The notes: generated by a model from the sequence alone, not told the origin. Positions 16,392 to 24,762 are shown, counted from the stretch's first letter. The stretch is DNA of 64,000 nt from Fimenecus sp900545625 (GCA_963931525.1 OZ007023.1:930001-994000); one strand, 5' to 3'. Program-made: numbers and translations.

Positions 16392-17685
16392 GTGGATTCT
16401 TTTTTAATTCTGCGAATTTAGCAATCATAGTGGGATTATTTTTGGTCAACTTTTTTATGGATAAATCTTCAGCTTTGTTATTAGCCAATCTCAAATTATT
16501 TTCAGATGATAATAAAGCTTCTTTTGTTTTTTGCAAATGATCAATGGTTTTATCAATTTCATCAACTGCTTTTTTGAACCTTTCGCTGGCTAAACGATAG
16601 TTTCGACTGAATTTTTCTTTGAAATCATTTATTGATTCTTCAAAGTGAGTGATGTCAATATTTTGATTGCGAACAACTGCAAGTTCTTGTCGATATTGAA
16701 CTGAATTTAATGCAGCATTTCGAAGAAGTGTTATCATAGGAATAAAAAATTGCGGGCGGATTACATACATTTTTTCATATCTGTGGGAAACATCAACGAT
16801 ACCTGCGTTATATAATTCGCTATCAGCTTCTAACAACGATACTAATACTGCATATTCGCAATTTTTTTCTCTTCGGTCCTTATCTAATTCCTTAAAGAAA
16901 TCTTCATTCTTTTTCTTCGTTGCGGTGGTATCCATTTCATTTTTCATCTCAAACATAATCGAAATAAATTCAATACCATCGGGGGTTTGTTCTCTAAAAA
17001 TATAGTCGCCTTTACTGCCAGTGCGTGCGTCATTATCTTTTTCGAAATAAGCATTTTGAAAACCAGTTGAACGCAATCGATTAAACTCTATTTCGCAATG
17101 TTGCTCTAAAGTTTCACCAACCATTTTAGTAGACATCTTTGATTTTAAATCTTTGTAAAACTGTATTGCCTCATCCTTTGCTTTTAATTGTGCTTCATAT
17201 TCCGCTTGCATAGTCTTTGTTTTCAATTCGATATCTTTTTCGGCAGATTCCACCTTCCCTTGCAAAGCGATAATATCTGTTTCTTTCCGAGCAAGCTCTT
17301 TATCTTTTTCGACTATAGCTTTATTTATTTCTATTGCCTTATCTTTTTCATTGGAAGCGATAATAGCTTTTAGTCGTTCTATTTCCTGTTCTTTTTGGAA
17401 AGAGAGATCTTTCAACGCAAGTTCTTTATCTTTTTTATCTGTTTCAATTTTTGCCTTTAATCGATCAATTTCATATTGAAGCTCAGATGTGGAGCGTTCT
17501 TTTTCTTGATTCAATTCGGCTTGCACGAGTTTTATCGCGGTATCTTTTTCTGTCTTAAACTGCCTCTCTCTTGCTTCTAACTCAGCAGCGAACTCTGAAT
17601 CTCTGACCTGTTGAACTATGGTTGCGTAAGAAGTCTCATCAATTTTAAAAATTTCTCCACATTTCGGGCATTTTATCTCGTTCAT
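16387..17685 (-). CDS. DUF2130-family protein with zinc-ribbon and nuclease-like residues
   Basis: The family's function is unknown. The 432-residue protein begins with a CPKCG zinc-ribbon half-site (residues 6-10). A long charged coiled coil follows (about 30-185), then a globular domain (about 190-330) and a helical C-terminus. In the globular domain, D227 (GSKGDYIF) is followed 19 residues later by E246-M-K248 (FEMKNEM). This D...ExK spacing is what a PD-(D/E)XK nuclease core shows. The ATG at 17685 has AGGAGAAAAAT and lies below a promoter at 17711-17739, which rules out the longer frame starting at 17748. The gene is far more AT-rich than its neighbours, which suggests transfer. Confidence 0.8.
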   Translation of the reverse strand: MNEIKCPKCGEIFKIDETSYATIVQQVRDSEFAAELEARERQFKTEKDTAIKLVQAELNQEKERSTSELQYEIDRLKAKIETDKKDKELALKDLSFQKEQEIERLKAIIASNEKDKAIEINKAIVEKDKELARKETDIIALQGKVESAEKDIELKTKTMQAEYEAQLKAKDEAIQFYKDLKSKMSTKMVGETLEQHCEIEFNRLRSTGFQNAYFEKDNDARTGSKGDYIFREQTPDGIEFISIMFEMKNEMDTTATKKKNEDFFKELDKDRREKNCEYAVLVSLLEADSELYNAGIVDVSHRYEKMYVIRPQFFIPMITLLRNAALNSVQYRQELAVVRNQNIDITHFEESINDFKEKFSRNYRLASERFKKAVDEIDKTIDHLQKTKEALLSSENNLRLANNKAEDLSIKKLTKNNPTMIAKFAELKKNPQ

Positions 17686-17710
17686 ATTTTTCTCCTCTTG
17701 TTTTTCACAT

Positions 17711-17739
17711 ATTATATCTGGTATTTGCTTGTTTTTCAA
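17711..17739 (-). promoter_or_regulatory. Promoter of the DUF2130 gene
   Basis: On the minus strand, TTGAAA (17739-17734) and TATAAT (17716-17711) are 17 bases apart. It fixes the DUF2130 start at 17685. Confidence 0.75.
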
Positions 17740-17761
17740 CGTATTCATAATTGTTAAATAT

Positions 17762-17789
17762 AAAGAGCCGTCAAGATAACGGCTCTTTA
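17762..17789 (-). terminator. Terminator after the acidic hypothetical gene
   Basis: AAAGAGCCGT and ACGGCTCTTT form a stem followed on the minus strand by TATATTTAAC. It separates the two-gene unit 17822-19162 from the DUF2130 gene. Confidence 0.75.
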
Positions 17790-17821
17790 CAGAGAGTAAT
17801 GTAACTTTATAGATTGTTAGA

Positions 17822-18406
17822 TCATTCCACTACGGAATAATGACATTCATATATGCCTAATTCTTCGGCGTCACTGATTTTCTTTATTTCTCCAGCTTTT
17901 CTATAGCTGAACGTTTCTTCCGAACAAATTCTGGACACTTTATCAATGTATGCTTTAAATTCTTGCTCTGTGACTTCTGAAACGCTCAATTCGCGAGATT
18001 CGGCATATTCTGCTTTGATATCCTCCAGTTCGCGAGAAGTTAGATGGTCTTCCAACGGCTCGGAAAGGTCATACTCGTGTACAGATCTCCATTCGACAGA
18101 TTCATACGCCTTCAGTATTTCTTTGTTTTGGGCATCGAACGCTTCTTCTAGTTCGAAAGCAGCATCCTCGTTACATCCAGCCTCTAAAAAACCATTGAAT
18201 AGTTCGACGGTTACAACAGACAGATTTTGAGGGGCATTTGTAAATGGGCAATTCTCATCGTACTCATTATAAAAACGAATGATGTCTCCGTCTATTTCTT
18301 GTGTTTCAGCGATTGGCTCTTCAAATGAATCTATATATTGATTCAGAATATCTGCCAAAACGGTATTTTTAATTACAATATTTGTGTAAACACTTTCTGG
18401 TGTCAT
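17822..18406 (-). CDS. Acidic protein of unknown function
   Basis: Not recognised. The 194-residue protein is strongly acidic with no membrane segment, signal peptide or cysteine motif. It is mostly predicted helical, with a run rich in Glu and Ser (about 120-150, LTSRELEDIKAEYAESRE). The ATG at 18406 has CATGGAGGTAAAAA in front. It lies 27 bases after the membrane protein gene on the same strand, so the two are probably cotranscribed. Base composition is AT-rich like the rest of the island. Confidence 0.7.
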   Translation of the reverse strand: MTPESVYTNIVIKNTVLADILNQYIDSFEEPIAETQEIDGDIIRFYNEYDENCPFTNAPQNLSVVTVELFNGFLEAGCNEDAAFELEEAFDAQNKEILKAYESVEWRSVHEYDLSEPLEDHLTSRELEDIKAEYAESRELSVSEVTEQEFKAYIDKVSRICSEETFSYRKAGEIKKISDAEELGIYECHYSVVE

Positions 18407-18433
18407 TTTTTACCTCCATGGGACTCATACAAA

Positions 18434-19162
18434 TTATTTGGTTAGATTGATTTCATACACATTTCCTTTAACGGAAAACTGAACCGAACAAGTTGTATAG
18501 CTATCGACCATTTCATCCGGAACAGATGCGTACATATAATATTTTACAGTTTTCAGTGGCTTAATGTTATCGTTGTAAAAATCGTCGCCACCCTCGTCGA
18601 TTACGATGTTTCCCGAATAATTGTATGCATCGTCAAAGCAAAAGTCGATTTGCATTTCTGTTACGTCGTAATCTTCTCCGCTGAGATTTTTGGCGCTACC
18701 GGTTAAAAAGAAAAATGTTTCATTCGGAACATCGGGAATGTAGGAATAAACGCCGCTGGTATCACTCGGCTTGATTTCTTGCATTGTAGAGGCAGAATCA
18801 ATAACGATTTCTAATGTCTCGTTTGAAAATGTTTCACCAAAGTTGACTGGTTGTGCTTTGGCGTCCAGCGAATCTGCCACGCGGTTTTTACCGTCTTGTG
18901 ATGAGTCATCCGTGTTTTCGTCTAATGTATCCGAATCGATCCCAAATGCTTCCGCTACAGCATCTTGCATTTGGTTTGCAAGTACTTTACGGTCGATCTT
19001 GACAGTTGCAAATACGAGAACTGCCGAATATAAGATTACGAGCACGGCGGCTATAATAACACGCTTTTTGTTAAAAGCTTTTTTGCCTTTTACCGGAGTT
19101 CCCGGAGAAGCTGAATTTGTAGTGACTCCGTTGTTTTCCGAAGTTGAAAAATTGTTATCCAT
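18434..19162 (-). CDS. Single-pass membrane protein with an extracytoplasmic domain
   Basis: The 242-residue product has a Ser/Thr/Asn-rich cytoplasmic N-terminus (1-33), one transmembrane helix (RVIIAAVLVILYSAVLVFATV, about 34-54), an acidic linker (80-100), then a beta-rich outer domain (about 105-242). That domain resembles the DUF4352/telokin-like immunoglobulin fold seen in many Clostridial lipoproteins; the resemblance is an inference from the strand pattern. The start at 19162 follows AGGGGAATCAAC. It is transcribed from a promoter at 19321-19349, divergent from the XRE gene. Confidence 0.7.
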   Translation of the reverse strand: MDNNFSTSENNGVTTNSASPGTPVKGKKAFNKKRVIIAAVLVILYSAVLVFATVKIDRKVLANQMQDAVAEAFGIDSDTLDENTDDSSQDGKNRVADSLDAKAQPVNFGETFSNETLEIVIDSASTMQEIKPSDTSGVYSYIPDVPNETFFFLTGSAKNLSGEDYDVTEMQIDFCFDDAYNYSGNIVIDEGGDDFYNDNIKPLKTVKYYMYASVPDEMVDSYTTCSVQFSVKGNVYEINLTK

Positions 19163-19320
19163 GTTGATTCCCCTATTTTGTTTGTTTTCGCCCTGTTAGA
19201 AACATGTGCGCTTCTGCATACACGGTTTGAGCGTTTTACCATGGAGCAGACTTTTCCCTATAAAGAGATGATCGCATCCCTCCCTCTTTTGTGTTGCTCG
19301 CTCTGCAAATGATAGTTTTA

Positions 19321-19349
19321 ATTATAGTGAAAGTTTATATAAAAGTCAA
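19321..19349 (-). promoter_or_regulatory. Promoter of the 18434-19162 membrane protein
   Basis: On the minus strand, TTGACT (19349-19344) and TATAAT (19326-19321) have a 17-base spacer. The palindrome at 19355-19374 abuts the -35. Confidence 0.75.
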
Positions 19350-19354
19350 TATCT

Positions 19355-19374
19355 ATAACTATAATTATAGTTAT
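19355..19374. promoter_or_regulatory. Perfect 20-bp palindrome, probable XRE operator
   Basis: ATAACTATAATTATAGTTAT is fully self-complementary. It lies between the divergent XRE and membrane protein genes, next to the minus-strand -35. A related half (TTAATTATAGTGA) lies at 19317-19329. Confidence 0.7.
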
Positions 19375-19428
19375 CACTATCTTCATATTCGCAGCTATTA
19401 CTCTCAAAATAAGAACGAGGTGATAGCA

Positions 19429-19761
19429 ATGCATGTGGATTACAAACTGATCGGCGGGCGCATCAAGGAGCGTCGAAAAGCGCGTGGCATGACGCAGGAG
19501 CAGCTTGCCGAAGCGCTTTCGGTCACGGTCGGGTACGTCAGTCAAATGGAACGCGGCGTAACGAAGATCAATTTGGAAATGCTCGCGGCAATCGCACAGC
19601 AGGTAGACAGCGACATAGCCTTTTTTGTAACCGGTGTCAGCGAGGCACATACCGTTTATTTGCAGGATGAAGTCGTTGAAAAATATCAAAAGTTAAATGC
19701 TGTGAATCGGCAAGTCATTTTAGAAATTATGGAAATCCTGTTTCAAAAGCAGGATCATTAG
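19429..19761 (+). CDS. XRE-family HTH transcriptional regulator
   Basis: The 110-residue protein has a Cro/C1-type HTH at about residues 7-62 (IGGRIKERRKARGMTQEQLAEAL, then TVGYVSQMERGVTKINLEML) and a short helical tail. The ATG at 19429 follows AACGAGGTGATAGCA. The frame is open back to 19291, but that part is AT-rich and holds the operator, so I exclude it. It probably represses itself and the divergent membrane protein gene through the palindrome at 19355-19374. Confidence 0.9.
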   Translation: MHVDYKLIGGRIKERRKARGMTQEQLAEALSVTVGYVSQMERGVTKINLEMLAAIAQQVDSDIAFFVTGVSEAHTVYLQDEVVEKYQKLNAVNRQVILEIMEILFQKQDH

Positions 19762-19824
19762 ATGCAGCAGAATAATAGATAATGTTTTGCTTGCTAAGGT
19801 AAAGAAATATATTGTGTGTAGTTG

Positions 19825-19838
19825 CATGAATATTCAAG
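19825..19838 (+). promoter_or_regulatory. Candidate ARG box upstream of argG
   Basis: CATGAATATTCAAG closely matches the Bacillus-type ArgR/AhrC half-site (CATGAATAAAAATTCAAG) minus some central A/T bases. It lies about 110 bases upstream of the argG -35, next to further A/T-rich dyads. No argR gene is in the window. Confidence 0.45.
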
Positions 19839-19873
19839 CAAAGCTCAAAAAATGCATAAAACCAAACAAATAA

Positions 19874-19908
19874 TGCATATTTATTCCGTCATATCCGATA
19901 AATATGCA
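19874..19908. promoter_or_regulatory. Inverted repeat upstream of the argG promoter
   Basis: TGCATATTTAT (19874-19884) and ATAAATATGCA (19898-19908) are a perfect 11-bp inverted repeat with a 13-base centre. The arms contain the TGCATATTTATTC pattern that resembles an ARG box, so this may be a second ArgR site. Confidence 0.5.
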
Positions 19909-19937
19909 AAAATCCCGAATAAAAACGCGAACACACC

Positions 19938-19965
19938 TTGATTTTAACGGGAAATGGTGTATAAT
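19938..19965 (+). promoter_or_regulatory. argG promoter
   Basis: TTGATT at 19938-19943 and TATAAT at 19960-19965 with a 16-base spacer, ending 41 bases before the argG ATG. Confidence 0.8.
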
Positions 19966-20006
19966 CTCAAGGTAATCATTTCTACCGAAAGTTGGAGGAA
20001 CGTGAT

Positions 20007-21239
20007 ATGAACAAAAAAGACATCAAAAAGGTCGTCCTGGCGTATTCCGGGGGACTTGATACGTCCATCATCATCCCGTGGCTGAAAGAAAACTACAACA
20101 ACTGCGAAGTCATCGCCGTTTCGGGAGACGTCGGGCAGGGGACGGAGCTCGACGGTTTGGAGGAAAAGGCGCTCAAGACCGGCGCTTCCAAGCTCTATGT
20201 GCTCGACCTCAAAAAAGAATATGTCGAGGAATACATTTGGCCCTGCTTAAAAGCGGGTGCGGATTATGAGACCTACCTGCTCGGTACGTCGCACGCGCGG
20301 CCCTGCATTGCAAAAGGGCTTGCCGAAATCGCCAAAAAAGAGGGCGCCGACGCGATCTGCCACGGCTGCACCGGCAAGGGCAACGACCAGGTGCGTTTTG
20401 AGCTGACGCTCAAGGCTTTTGCGCCCGAAATGGAGATCATTGCCCCGTGGCGCGAGTGGGATATCAAGTCCCGCGAGGAGGAGATCGAGTACGCCGAAGC
20501 TCACAACATCCCGCTGAAGATCAACCGCGAGACCAACTATTCCAAGGATAAGAACGTTTGGCACCTTTCGCACGAGGGGCTTGACCTTGAAGATCCCGCC
20601 AACGAGCCGCAGTACGCAAAGCCCGGCTTCCTTGAAATGGGCGTTGCCCCCGAGCAGGCGCCGGACGAGCCGACCTATGTGACCATCCACTTCGAAAAGG
20701 GCGTACCCACCGCCATTGACGGCGAAGCAATGGAAGGCCTTGCCATTGTCGAAAAGCTCAACGAGCTGGGCGGCAAAAACGGCATCGGGCTTCTCGATAT
20801 CGTCGAAAACCGCCTTGTCGGCATGAAGAGCCGCGGCGTGTATGAGACGCCCGGCGGCACGATCCTTTACAAAGCGCATGAGCTTCTCGAAATGCTCACG
20901 CTCGACCGCGAGACCTCGCACTATAAAAAGCTGGTCGCGCAGAAGTTCGGCGAGCTTGTGTACTTCGGCCAGTGGTTCACGCCGCTGCGCGAGGCGCTTT
21001 CCGCCTTCGTGGACAAGACGCAGGAGACCGTCACGGGCGACGTGAAGCTGAAGCTCTATAAGGGCAACATCATCAACGCGGGTGTGACTTCGCCTTACAC
21101 GCTGTATGATGAGAATGTCGCTTCGTTCGGCGAGGACGGCGGCGCTTACAATCAGGCGGACGCTGCGGGCTTTATCAACCTGTTCGGCCTGCCGATCAAG
21201 GTGAAAGCTCTGCTCGACGTGAAGCGCGAGGAGAAATAA
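20007..21239 (+). CDS. argG: Argininosuccinate synthase
   Basis: Joins citrulline and aspartate with ATP to give argininosuccinate, the seventh step of arginine synthesis. The 410-residue protein has the N-type ATP loop AYSGGLDTSI (about residues 11-20), CHGCTGKGNDQVRFE (about 117-131), and the NIWG-type C-terminal oligomerisation region. The length is normal. The ATG at 20007 has GTTGGAGGAACGTGAT in front; the frame extends five codons upstream to 19992, inside the ribosome binding site. It is followed by its own terminator and a dispersed repeat, so it is transcribed separately from argH. Confidence 0.97.
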   Translation: MNKKDIKKVVLAYSGGLDTSIIIPWLKENYNNCEVIAVSGDVGQGTELDGLEEKALKTGASKLYVLDLKKEYVEEYIWPCLKAGADYETYLLGTSHARPCIAKGLAEIAKKEGADAICHGCTGKGNDQVRFELTLKAFAPEMEIIAPWREWDIKSREEEIEYAEAHNIPLKINRETNYSKDKNVWHLSHEGLDLEDPANEPQYAKPGFLEMGVAPEQAPDEPTYVTIHFEKGVPTAIDGEAMEGLAIVEKLNELGGKNGIGLLDIVENRLVGMKSRGVYETPGGTILYKAHELLEMLTLDRETSHYKKLVAQKFGELVYFGQWFTPLREALSAFVDKTQETVTGDVKLKLYKGNIINAGVTSPYTLYDENVASFGEDGGAYNQADAAGFINLFGLPIKVKALLDVKREEK

Positions 21240-21269
21240 CACGCGCCGTAAGGCTACAACCGAAACGCA

Positions 21270-21302
21270 CGCGACAAAGGGCGTTTTCCGCCCTTTGTCG
21301 CG
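21270..21302 (+). terminator. argG terminator
   Basis: GCGACAAAGGGC and GCCCTTTGTCGC form a perfect stem around a TTTTC loop. The following U-tract is weak (GTCTATC). Confidence 0.7.
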
Positions 21303-21322
21303 TCTATCAACCCAGCGGTTGT

Positions 21323-21502
21323 GTTTTTCCTCCCTCTGACGAGGGAGGAAAAACACGCTTTGCGTGTGACGGAGGGAGAGAAAGCCAATAGCGAACTACC
21401 CCTCAGTCTCGCTTCGCTCGACAGCCGCCAACGGCGGCCGTCCCCTTTGTCGCTTCGCGACATTTCCCCGCACTGCGGGGAATCACCCCTGACAAGGGGA
21501 GC
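21323..21502 (-). repeat. Dispersed MITE-like repeat, variant copy 2
   Basis: On the minus strand this matches the core of copies 1 and 3: GCTCCCCTTGTCAGGGG, the CCCCGCAGTGCGGGG hairpin, TCGCGAAGCGA, GGCCGCCGTTGGCGGC, and the final CCTCCCTCGTCAGAGGGAGG hairpin. The middle has diverged, and the TGTCA terminal repeats of the other copies are not evident. It fills most of the argG-argH gap (21240-21579), which holds nothing else. Confidence 0.75.
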
Positions 21503-21579
21503 AAAATTCGCTTTCCCGGGATGCTCATTCGAAAGGGCGTTTTCGCACATTGCAAGGGATAAAACAGGAGAGACCGTGT

Positions 21580-22959
21580 ATGCAGCAGCTTTGGCAGGGG
21601 CGCTTTCAGAAAGCGCTTGACCCTAAGACCAACGACTTCAATTCCTCGATCAAATTTGACAGCCGCATGTTCCGAGAGGACATCGACGGCAGCATCGCGC
21701 ACGCGACGATGCTCTGCGCGCAGGGGATCTTGTCGGCGGAGGACTTAAAAGCCATCGTAGATGGGCTTACGGCGATCCGCAGGGAGATCGAAAACGGTAC
21801 GCTTGCAATCGACCCAAACGCCGAGGATATCCATACCTTTGTGGAAGGGGAATTGACCGCGCGTGTGGGTGCGGCGGGTAAGCGTCTGCACACCGCGCGC
21901 AGCCGAAACGATCAGGTCGCGCTGGACATTCGGCTGTATCTCCGTAAAGAATGCGATGCGCTGTATGAGCAGCTTACGGAACTTGTTGACGTGCTTTGCA
22001 AAAAAGCGGAGCAGTACGCCGATGCCGTGATGCCGGGCTATACGCATCTCCAGCGCGCGCAGCCCATCACGTTCGGGCACCATCTGCTCGCCTATGCCGA
22101 AATGCTGCTGCGCGACAAAGCAAGGCTTCAGGACGCTGCCAAGCGCATGAACCGGTCGCCCTTAGGCGCGTGCGCGTTGGCGGGCACGACCTACAACACC
22201 GACCGCGAAAAGACGGCGAAGGACTTAGGCTTTGACGGCGTGATGCACAATTCGCTCGACGCCGTTTCCGACCGCGATTTCTGCATGGAATTGGCAAGCA
22301 CGCTTTCCATTTTGATGGTGCACCTTTCCCGATTTTCGGAGGAGATCGTGCTGTGGTGCTCGTGGGAATTCAAGTTCATCGAGCTCGACGACGCATTTTC
22401 CACCGGCTCGTCCATCATGCCGCAGAAAAAGAACCCCGACATTACGGAACTCATCCGCGGCAAATCCGGGCGCGTGTTCGGTGACCTCGTGACGCTGCTC
22501 ACGATGATGAAGGGTCTGCCGCTTGCCTACAACAAGGACATGCAGGAGGACAAGGAAGCGATCTTTGATGCGTTCGACACCGTCAAAATGTGCCTGACCG
22601 CGTTCATCCCGATGCTCGATACCATGACCGCGCTCCCCGAAAATATGCGCAGGGCGGCGGCGGGCGGCTTCATCAACGCCACCGACTGCGCCGATTATTT
22701 GGTCGGCAAGGGCCTGCCGTTTCGCGACGCGTACAAGGCGACGGGCGAACTCGTCGCCAAGTGCATCGGGGCGGGGCTGACGCTCGAGACCCTGCCGCTC
22801 GACAAATACAAGGCGGTGTGCGACCTGTTTGACGAGGGCGTGTACGATGCGATCAACCTCGACAAATGCGTGCGCGACAGGACCTCCCTCGGCGGCCCCG
22901 CACCGCAGAATGTGCGCGCGGAAGTCGAGCGCGTGCGGGAGTTGAACCAAAACAAATAA
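21580..22959 (+). CDS. argH: Argininosuccinate lyase
   Basis: Splits argininosuccinate into arginine and fumarate. The 459-residue protein shows the fumarase/aspartase superfamily signatures: TARSRNDQVALD near 110, MPGYTHLQRAQP near 153, and GSSIMPQKKNPD near 275. The ATG at 21580 has ACAGGAGAGACCGTGT in front; an in-frame ATG at 21550 lacks a site. It starts the long arg run, which continues to argF with only short gaps apart from 26688-26974. Confidence 0.97.
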   Translation: MQQLWQGRFQKALDPKTNDFNSSIKFDSRMFREDIDGSIAHATMLCAQGILSAEDLKAIVDGLTAIRREIENGTLAIDPNAEDIHTFVEGELTARVGAAGKRLHTARSRNDQVALDIRLYLRKECDALYEQLTELVDVLCKKAEQYADAVMPGYTHLQRAQPITFGHHLLAYAEMLLRDKARLQDAAKRMNRSPLGACALAGTTYNTDREKTAKDLGFDGVMHNSLDAVSDRDFCMELASTLSILMVHLSRFSEEIVLWCSWEFKFIELDDAFSTGSSIMPQKKNPDITELIRGKSGRVFGDLVTLLTMMKGLPLAYNKDMQEDKEAIFDAFDTVKMCLTAFIPMLDTMTALPENMRRAAAGGFINATDCADYLVGKGLPFRDAYKATGELVAKCIGAGLTLETLPLDKYKAVCDLFDEGVYDAINLDKCVRDRTSLGGPAPQNVRAEVERVRELNQNK

Positions 22960-22965
22960 AAACCG

Positions 22966-23026
22966 AGCGTTCCTTCCGTCTTTCGAGGGAGGTGGGGCGG
23001 GAGACCGCCGCCCCGGAGGGAGAGAA
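22966..23026 (-). repeat. Degenerate half copy of the dispersed repeat
   Basis: CTTCCGTC-TTTCGAGGGAGGTGG, then a GGGGCGG/CCGCCCC hairpin and GGAGGGAGAGAA reproduce, in the minus orientation, the CCTCCCTCGTCAGAGGGAGG end of the larger repeat. Its last bases (GGAGGGAGAGAA) form the Shine-Dalgarno of the gene starting at 23027. Confidence 0.5.
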
Positions 23027-23809
23027 ATGAGACTTCCGCGATTTCTTTTGATTCGTAAGCTGCAAAAGTGGGACAATTATCTGCGCTTTGTGGAGGAGAC
23101 GGACTTGCGCGCATTACCGCCTTTGACCGTCGGCTCTGCGGATGACCTCCCCGAAACGACTCCCGAAAAGATTTTCGAGCAGCTTCCGATGTATCGCCGG
23201 CTTTCGGAAAAATATGATCTGCCGACCGCAGCGGGTTCGGGTAGCGATTTCGAAAAGACGGTTCGCGTGATGCAGTGGATGACCGATCATACGCTTTACA
23301 GCGGTGCATCGGCGACGTGGAAAGCGGACAACAGCCCGGAAATTTTGGACTTCGCCTACGATCAGGATTTTTCCCACGCAATCAACTGCCGCGAAAAGGC
23401 GATCGTCCTTACGGACTGCCTTTTGGCGCTGGGGTTGTATGCCTATCCCGTTTGTATGCTCAACGGTCAGGGCGGCTGCCATTTTACCGTGCATGTATTC
23501 CTGCGCGAGCAAAAGCAGTGGGCGCTGTTTGACCCCTCCTTTAACTGTTGGTTTTCCAAAGAGGGCGAACCGCTGAACGCGTGGACACTGCGCGACCTGT
23601 TTTTGGAAGGCGGCGAACCCATTTTGGAAGGGTATACATTCAATCACACGGATAAATGCCGGGATGTGTATCTGCTTGCTTTCGTAAAGCAGAACTTAAC
23701 GAATCTTACCACTTGGCAGGACAATTCCATGGATCGCCGTGGGTATAAGAAAAACGATTGGAACAGCAAAAAGGAATTTAAGGCAAAACTGCCGGAATGG
23801 ATACTTTAA
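23027..23809 (+). CDS. Transglutaminase-like protein of unknown function
   Basis: The 260-residue protein has the Cys-His-Asp arrangement of the transglutaminase-like superfamily: C121 (INCREKAIVLTDCLLAL), H152 (CHFTVHVFL) and D169 (WALFDPSFN). Its substrate is unknown; such proteins may be proteases or amidases as well as transglutaminases. There is no signal peptide or membrane segment, so it is expected to be cytoplasmic. The ATG at 23027 has GGAGGGAGAGAA immediately before it, supplied by a repeat remnant. It lies between argH and argC, but no role in arginine synthesis is known for this fold. Confidence 0.75.
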   Translation: MRLPRFLLIRKLQKWDNYLRFVEETDLRALPPLTVGSADDLPETTPEKIFEQLPMYRRLSEKYDLPTAAGSGSDFEKTVRVMQWMTDHTLYSGASATWKADNSPEILDFAYDQDFSHAINCREKAIVLTDCLLALGLYAYPVCMLNGQGGCHFTVHVFLREQKQWALFDPSFNCWFSKEGEPLNAWTLRDLFLEGGEPILEGYTFNHTDKCRDVYLLAFVKQNLTNLTTWQDNSMDRRGYKKNDWNSKKEFKAKLPEWIL

Positions 23810-23829
23810 CATAAAGTGAGACAAAGTCT

Positions 23830-24762
23830 ATGACCAACGTATTCATCGACGGTGCACAGGGCACGACGGGCTTAAAGATCTTTGACCGTCTTAAAGCGCG
23901 CACCGATATTACACTCATTACCCTGCCCGAAGAGTGCCGCAAGGACGTTTCAGCGCGCAAAGAAGCGTTAAACGCCGCGGACATCGCGTTTTTGTGCCTG
24001 CCGGATGCGGCGGCGCGCGAAGCGGTCGGGCTCATTGAAAATGAAAAAACCGTGGTGCTCGACACCTCTACCGCCCACCGCACCGAAAAAGATTGGGCGT
24101 ACGGCTTCCCGGAGCTTTCGAAGGATCTGGAACAAAAGCTGCTTTCCTCCAACCGCATTGCCGTGCCGGGCTGTTACGCGAGCGGTTTTATCGCGCTTGT
24201 AAAGCCCTTGGTGGACGCAGGGATGCTCCCCGCGGACTTCGGTTTTACCTGCCACGCCATGTCCGGCTACAGCGGCGCGGGCAAAAAAGGCATCGCGCAG
24301 TATGAGGCGGCTGAACGCGACCCGCTTTTGGACGCTCCCCGCGAATACGCGCTGACCCAAGAGCACAAGCACTTAAAGGAAATGCGCATCATTTCGGGGC
24401 TTTCGGTCACACCTATCTTCTGCCCGTACATCTGCGACTATTTCAGCGGGATGCTCGTGACCGTGCCGCTTTTTGCAAAGGATTTGCCGGGCGGCAAAAC
24501 GGCGGACGACCTCCGCACGCTTTACAAATCGCTTTACCATACGCCCATCGTTTCGTACAAGGACGCGCCCGACGAAGCGGGCTTCCTCTCGGCTTCGGCG
24601 TTTGAGGGGCTTGACCGCATGGAAATTTCGGTGCTCGGCAACGGCGAACGCATTTTGCTTGTCGCGCGCTACGACAATCTCGGCAAAGGCGCTTCGGGCG
24701 CGGCGCTCGAGTGCATGAACCTGAAAATGGGGCTTGCCCCCGAATACGGTTTGGAGCTGTAG
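23830..24762 (+). CDS. argC: N-acetyl-gamma-glutamyl-phosphate reductase (short type)
   Basis: NADPH-dependent reduction of N-acetylglutamyl phosphate to the semialdehyde, third step of the pathway. The 310-residue length and pattern fit the shorter ArgC class: FIDGAQGTTGLKIFDRL nucleotide-binding start, then LDTSTAHR, and VPGCYASGF with the catalytic cysteine at residue 115. The ATG at 23830 follows AAAGTGAGACAAAGTCT. It ends exactly where the next gene begins (stop at 24760-24762, ATG at 24763). Confidence 0.95.
   Translation: MTNVFIDGAQGTTGLKIFDRLKARTDITLITLPEECRKDVSARKEALNAADIAFLCLPDAAAREAVGLIENEKTVVLDTSTAHRTEKDWAYGFPELSKDLEQKLLSSNRIAVPGCYASGFIALVKPLVDAGMLPADFGFTCHAMSGYSGAGKKGIAQYEAAERDPLLDAPREYALTQEHKHLKEMRIISGLSVTPIFCPYICDYFSGMLVTVPLFAKDLPGGKTADDLRTLYKSLYHTPIVSYKDAPDEAGFLSASAFEGLDRMEISVLGNGERILLVARYDNLGKGASGAALECMNLKMGLAPEYGLEL

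Noticed and set aside
20247..21356. 369-codon minus-strand frame opposite argG
   Set aside because: Shadow of argG with no start signals and no recognisable motif.
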